42,432 nucleotides of DNA, from assembly GCA_023135935.1 (NCBI GenBank), contig JAGLSU010000031.1, forward strand, positions 1 to 42,432, given 5' to 3'. The translations under genes and the position numbers were made by a program. The notes beneath the pieces were generated by a model. The model was not told the origin of the DNA and ran no database searches. It was given only the letters and a program-made list of their open reading frames with translations. Source of the stretch: Planctomycetota bacterium. Lineage in GTDB: Bacteria; Planctomycetota; Phycisphaerae; Sedimentisphaerales; Anaerobacaceae. Of the stretch, positions 38,367-42,432 are shown piece by piece (positions within the stretch are counted from its first letter, which is position 1; each line of letters begins with the position of its first letter).

Positions 38367-39731
38367 ATGAACGAACGAACAAAAAAACTAATCGAGTTGG
38401 ACAAAAAGCACCTCTGGCACCCTTTTACCCAGATGGCTGACTGGCTCAAATCCGAACCGGTGATAATCGATTCCGCTGAGGGATTTTACCTGATTGATAC
38501 CGACGGCAAGAGCTACATCGACGGAGTAAGTTCGTTGTGGTGCAACGTCCACGGCCACAAAGTCAAGGAAATCGACGACGCGATAAAAGCTCAAATCGAC
38601 AAGGTCTCACACAGCACCCTTTTAGGGCTTGGCCAAACAAAATCCATCGAACTTTCCGAAAAGCTCGTTCAGATAACCCCGCCGGAACTGACAAAAGTTT
38701 TCTATTCCGATAGCGGTGCAACTGCCGTCGAAATCGCTTTGAAAATCGCGTACCAATACTTCCGGAACACAGGGCAAAAGCAACGAACAAAATTTATTGC
38801 TTTGCAAAGTTCGTACCACGGCGACACTATCGGCTCGGTAAGCGTGGGTGGAATGAAAACATTTCATTCAATCTTTCGCCCATTATTATTCGAAACATTT
38901 TTCGTTCCCGTACCGCATCCATACCGTTTCGACGGCAACGAAAAGGATTGCGCCCAATTCAGTTTAGATAAAATAGATGAAATTCTAAAAACTGACTCGG
39001 ACCAAATAGCCGCTGTTATAATTGAACCGCTCGTTCAGGGTGCGGCTGGCATAATCGTCCATCCGAAAGGTTTTCTTTCTGATGTTCGCCAGCTAACCGA
39101 AAAATACGGCACACTTTTAATTGCCGATGAAGTCGCAACCGGTTTCGGCAAAACAGGCAAGATGTTCGCCTGTGAACATGAAAATGTCACAGCGGATATC
39201 ATGTGCCTTGCGAAGGGAATTACGGCAGGATACCTGCCATTAGCGGCAACGCTGACCACTGGGAAAATCTTCGATGCCTTCCTCGGCGAAACCACCGAAC
39301 ACAAAGCTTTTTATCATGGTCACACCTACACGGGCAACGCATTGGCTTGTGCGGCGGCATTGGTTTCGCTGGAACTTTTCGAGCAAAATAAAATAATAGA
39401 GTCGCTGCCCGCAAAAATCGAACTTATAGAGAAATATTTCGCGAAAATTTCCGCTTTGCCTTTTGTAGGCAACGTGCGTAATTGCGGTTTGATGGGTGCA
39501 ATCGAAATCGTAAAAGACAAGACCACTAAAGAATCTTTCGCACCACAACAGGCTATCGGCACAAAAGTCTGCTCGTCAATGCGTTCGGAATCAGTTATGC
39601 TAAGACCGCTCGGCGATTGCATTATAACGATGCCGCCGGTAGCTATCGATTTAGATTTACTCGAAAAGCTGCTCGAAATTATACTCGAGACAATCGAAAA
39701 TGATTTACCAACGATAATTGGAAGAACCTGA
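38367..39731 (+). CDS. bioA: Adenosylmethionine-8-amino-7-oxononanoate aminotransferase
   Basis: The family start is MNERTKKLIELDKKHLWHPFTQM at 38367 (454 aa); the 24 residues before it in the ORF are not BioA-like. It is a PLP enzyme that converts KAPA to DAPA using SAM as amino donor, the third step of biotin synthesis. Features: WHPFTQM, DGVSSLWCNVHGH, VFYSDSGATAVEIALKIAYQY, LLIADEVATGFGKTGKMFACEHE and the PLP lysine in CLAKGITAGYLPLAATL. The stop overlaps bioD by one base (TGATG), so the two are coupled. The other bio genes are elsewhere. Confidence 0.96.
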   Translation: MNERTKKLIELDKKHLWHPFTQMADWLKSEPVIIDSAEGFYLIDTDGKSYIDGVSSLWCNVHGHKVKEIDDAIKAQIDKVSHSTLLGLGQTKSIELSEKLVQITPPELTKVFYSDSGATAVEIALKIAYQYFRNTGQKQRTKFIALQSSYHGDTIGSVSVGGMKTFHSIFRPLLFETFFVPVPHPYRFDGNEKDCAQFSLDKIDEILKTDSDQIAAVIIEPLVQGAAGIIVHPKGFLSDVRQLTEKYGTLLIADEVATGFGKTGKMFACEHENVTADIMCLAKGITAGYLPLAATLTTGKIFDAFLGETTEHKAFYHGHTYTGNALACAAALVSLELFEQNKIIESLPAKIELIEKYFAKISALPFVGNVRNCGLMGAIEIVKDKTTKESFAPQQAIGTKVCSSMRSESVMLRPLGDCIITMPPVAIDLDLLEKLLEIILETIENDLPTIIGRT

Positions 39732-40471
39732 TGACCCTTAATCTTAACTTACCCAAAAAACAAGGTCTGTTCATAACCGGTACCGACACCGGTGTGGGAA
39801 AAACGTTAATCGCCGGTACCATTGCCAGAATTCTTACCGACAAGGGGCTGAAAGTTGGTGTATTCAAACCGATAGCTACCGGATGTCACCGTAATTGGGA
39901 AGGACTCATCAGCAGCGACACCGAGTTCCTCGCCAACTGTGCAAACAGCGATTTGGACTTTTCAACGATAACTCCGGTCGGCTACCTCACACCAGCTGCC
40001 CCTATCGTAAGCGCTGCCCAGGATAATATACCGATAGATTTCAATAAAATCGCGGATGCCTACAAAGATATATGCCAAAACTGCGACATCGTTATCGTCG
40101 AGGGCATCGGCGGAGTACGCGTGCCCCTGACCGCAGAGTTTGACCTGCTGGACCTCGCAGCCGAATTCGCCCTGCCCACAGTTATAGTTACCCGTCCAAA
40201 TCTCGGAACTATAAACCATACGCTAATGACAATCGACTGCATCAGCGCAGCCAAACTTAAAATTGCCGGAATAGTCATCAACAGCTACAATGCCATCGAA
40301 GCAACTGTCGCCGAAAACAGCGCCGAACAGGTAATAACCCAATGCTCGGGAGTGAATGTTCTCTCGATAGTACCCTTCGATGAATCAATTAATATCGAAG
40401 CACAAAATCCCGGGGAGCTCACCGCACAAGCCTTAGCTGACTGTGATTGGGAAAAATTGGCGCAAATGTAA
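39731..40471 (+). CDS. bioD: Dethiobiotin synthetase
   Basis: A 246-aa ATP-dependent enzyme that closes the ureido ring of dethiobiotin from DAPA and CO2. The P-loop GLFITGTDTGVGKTLIAGTIAR opens the protein, followed by KVGVFKPIATGC, TPAAPIVSA, IVIVEGIGGVRVPLT, VIVTRPNLGTINHTLMTI and IAGIVINSY. Its start overlaps the bioA stop, giving a two-gene biotin unit. The length is slightly above the common ~225 aa because of a short C-terminal tail. Confidence 0.96.
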   Translation: MTLNLNLPKKQGLFITGTDTGVGKTLIAGTIARILTDKGLKVGVFKPIATGCHRNWEGLISSDTEFLANCANSDLDFSTITPVGYLTPAAPIVSAAQDNIPIDFNKIADAYKDICQNCDIVIVEGIGGVRVPLTAEFDLLDLAAEFALPTVIVTRPNLGTINHTLMTIDCISAAKLKIAGIVINSYNAIEATVAENSAEQVITQCSGVNVLSIVPFDESINIEAQNPGELTAQALADCDWEKLAQM

Positions 40472-40613
40472 ATAAACTTATAGTTCCCATAAGCACATTT
40501 CCCGTCCGTTTCAGGCAAATTCACAAAAAGCTGGTTTCCAAAGACCAAATATTGAGGTATCATGCCCGCTTAAACCTAACCACAAAAAACGGGTTCAAAA
40601 CAGGAAACAGAAT

Positions 40614-42227
40614 ATGACCAGTCAGCAGGAATTCAGACGATATCTGACAAACGTTGATACCACATCGACACATCAGCTTTTTACCGATTGTCTGATAATC
40701 GGCGCTGGTATCGCCGGTCTTCGCGCTGCCATCGAAGCCGCTGAGCACCAAAACATTATTGTCGTCTGTAAAGATTCTCTGCAAAATAGCAATACCTGGA
40801 ACGCTCAAGGCGGTATCGCCTCGGTACTTAACAATACAGATTCGTTTGAATCGCACATATCCGACACTCTCAAAACCGGCTGCGGGCTAAGCGATGAAAG
40901 TGTAGTTGATTTGGTAATTCGCCAGGGACCGGAACTAATTGAGCAACTGCTGAACTGGGGAACCGAATTCGATATGGTCGACGGTAAAATCGCTATCACG
41001 CTTGAAGGTGGTCACAGTCACCCTCGCGTCGCTCACGCTCATGGCGATGAAACCGGAAGAATAATCGCCGAAGCACTTATTAGAAAAGTAAGAGAAAATC
41101 CAAATATAAAAATAATAGAAAACTTTTATACAACCGACCTACTCACCAACGACAACAACAAGTGCATGGGAGTAATAGGTTGTGACAATCATGGCCCGCA
41201 AATAATCTGGGCCATAAACACAATTTTAGCAACCGGTGGAGCCGGGCGACTTTATCGTGAAACCACCAATCCAGCAGTCGCAACCGGTGATGGTCTCGCT
41301 ATGGCATACCGCGCCGGAGCAGTTTTGCGGGATTTGGAATTCATACAGTTTCACCCGACGACACTTTACATCGCAGGTGCCTCACGAGCTCTTATAACCG
41401 AAGCGCTGCGAGGAGAAGGCGCCATTTTGCTGGATAATCAGGGCGTTGCCTTCATGAAAGATTATCACAAAGCCGCAGAATTGGCACCTCGCGATATCGT
41501 CAGCCGTGCGATACTGGCGCAAATGCTAAAGACCGAATCAACGCACGTCCATTTGGATGTCCGCCATTTCAAAAAAGAACTCTTTTCAAAAAGATTTCCT
41601 CTAATTAGCGAACTATGCGAAAGCTTCGATATTGATATCGCTAAAGATTTGATACCAGTCAGGCCCAGTGCACACTACATGATTGGCGGCGTAAAGACAG
41701 ATACCTCGGCGAAAACAAGCGTTGAAAACCTTTATGCCTGTGGCGAAGTCGCTTCGACCGGACTGCATGGTGCAAATCGTCTCGGAAGCAACTCGCTTCT
41801 CGAAGGTTTGGTCTTCGGTAAAACCGCGGGACAGTGCGCTATCCAAGACACAAAGGGCGCTGCCGCTCATATCCAGCATAGCAAAATAAAATACCAAATA
41901 GCACATTCAAACCGCACCCGACTCGATGCTTCGGATGTAAGAAACTCGCTTCGTGCTCTTATGTGGAGAAATGTAGGCATCACACGAAAGGCCCAGCCGC
42001 TTATCGAAGCTCAGGAAATTATCCGGTTCTGGCAGCGTTACGTAATGGACAAAACCTTCGAATCGCCTCAGGGCTGGGAATGTCAAAACATGCTCACTGT
42101 CGCGCTATTAATGGCTCAGTCAGCCGAAAAACGCCATGAAAGCAGAGGAGTTCACTATCGCGGCGACTTCTCAAAAAAAGACGATAAGCACTTCAAAAAT
42201 CATATCGAAATCGCGCATGGAAAATAA
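40614..42227 (+). CDS. nadB: L-aspartate oxidase
   Basis: A 537-aa FAD enzyme that oxidises L-aspartate to iminoaspartate, the first step of de novo NAD synthesis. Features: DCLIIGAGIAGLRAAIEA (FAD dinucleotide fold), NTWNAQGGIASVL, LEGGHSHPRVAHAHGDETGR, ATGGAGRLYRETTNPAVATGDGLAMAYRAGA, LEFIQFHPTTLYI, SAHYMIGGVKTDTSAKTSVENLYACGEVASTGLHGANRLGSNSLLEGLVFG. The C-terminal domain (about 430-520) matches the family helical domain. The rnpB promoter overlaps its 3' end. NadA and NadC are not in the window. Confidence 0.96.
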   Translation: MTSQQEFRRYLTNVDTTSTHQLFTDCLIIGAGIAGLRAAIEAAEHQNIIVVCKDSLQNSNTWNAQGGIASVLNNTDSFESHISDTLKTGCGLSDESVVDLVIRQGPELIEQLLNWGTEFDMVDGKIAITLEGGHSHPRVAHAHGDETGRIIAEALIRKVRENPNIKIIENFYTTDLLTNDNNKCMGVIGCDNHGPQIIWAINTILATGGAGRLYRETTNPAVATGDGLAMAYRAGAVLRDLEFIQFHPTTLYIAGASRALITEALRGEGAILLDNQGVAFMKDYHKAAELAPRDIVSRAILAQMLKTESTHVHLDVRHFKKELFSKRFPLISELCESFDIDIAKDLIPVRPSAHYMIGGVKTDTSAKTSVENLYACGEVASTGLHGANRLGSNSLLEGLVFGKTAGQCAIQDTKGAAAHIQHSKIKYQIAHSNRTRLDASDVRNSLRALMWRNVGITRKAQPLIEAQEIIRFWQRYVMDKTFESPQGWECQNMLTVALLMAQSAEKRHESRGVHYRGDFSKKDDKHFKNHIEIAHGK

Positions 42228-42246
42228 TCCAAACTTTTGTTATAAT
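42218..42246 (+). promoter_or_regulatory. rnpB promoter
   Basis: TGGAAA (42218-42223), exactly 17 bp and a perfect TATAAT (42241-42246). The -35 overlaps the last codons of nadB. The start is predicted near 42253, just before the RNase P RNA. Confidence 0.75.
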
Positions 42247-42254
42247 GGTGCGTA

Positions 42255-42432
42255 GACAATTAAAGAGTGGGTCGGACGGTCGCCGGTTCTATGAACTGGA
42301 GGAAAGTCCGAGCAGGAATGGGCAACGGTGGTGGCTAACGGCCACCGAGGGCAACCTCAGGGAAAGTGCCACAGAAAATACACAGCCAATGGTCTCGATT
42401 CGTCGGGACACAGGCAATGGTGAAATGGTGCG
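42255..42432 (+). ncRNA. rnpB: RNase P RNA, 5' part (runs off the window)
   Basis: The sequence has the bacterial RNase P RNA core: GGTCGGACGGTCGCCGG, then GAACTGGAGGAAAGTCCGAGC (P3-P4 entry, GAGGAAAGTCCG), GGTGGTGGCTAACGGCCACC, CAGGGAAAGTGCCACAGAAAATA and, at the end, GGTGAAATGGTGCG. These are class A-type conserved words. It is the catalytic RNA that removes 5' leaders of pre-tRNAs. The 3' half, including the second P4 strand, lies beyond the window. The exact 5' end is approximate. Confidence 0.95.

Overview
The window looks like bacterial chromosome of moderate G+C. It is most likely from the Phycisphaerae/Sedimentisphaerales side of the Planctomycetota, an inference with moderate confidence. 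The clues are a prepilin-like protein with the FTLVELLVVISIIALLLGLLTPVL leader and a YADGHI tail, secreted FN3, TPR and beta-propeller proteins, an archaeal-looking ThyA-like protein and isolated house-keeping genes scattered on both strands. No rRNA, tRNA, transposase or CRISPR array was seen.

Layout. 1-1.8 kb: a partial DEAD-box helicase, a DUF502 membrane protein and a Gre factor. 1.7-11.8 kb is an accessory region. It holds three tandem tiny membrane-protein genes, two of them preceded by a repeated, strongly structured leader. It then holds an AT-rich four-gene operon encoding a ThsB-like TIR protein, a SLATT (DUF4231) two-TM protein, a deoxyribosyltransferase/SLOG-like Rossmannoid and a TIR-STAND NTPase, which is probably anti-phage. 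After that come a 72-aa Cys-tail protein, a membrane-DUF116 fusion, a degenerate array with about 21-bp periodicity, and two tandem paralogues with C-terminal FN3 domains. Small covarying hairpins (stem varies, 15-nt length kept, followed by RTAARTAGTT) punctuate this region.

11.8-42.4 kb is a core region: TPR protein, nadK and dxs; a small terminator-capped gene; polyprenyl synthase (ispA) divergent from miaA; nrdR with an ATP-cone partner, behind a promoter with candidate NrdR boxes; a terminator-ended, G-tract-rich non-coding stretch after a ThyA-like gene; ribE-pdxA-rsmA; prepilin-like and Arg-rich proteins; an S55 peptidase, beta-propeller and fumarase alpha operon; a TPR membrane protein with rluD; a Ktr/Trk potassium system; recG; pcm; bioA-bioD; nadB; and the 5' part of rnpB.

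Functional links. Dxs feeds isoprenoid synthesis, whose product is elongated by IspA. MiaA uses the C5 product DMAPP for tRNA modification, and DXP also meets the PdxA product in pyridoxal phosphate synthesis. NrdR, the ATP-cone protein and the ThyA-like protein all point to dNTP supply. NadK and NadB are NAD(P) enzymes. The strongest candidates for something undescribed are the TIR/SLATT/DRT-like/TIR-STAND operon and the small-membrane-protein cassettes with duplicated structured leaders.
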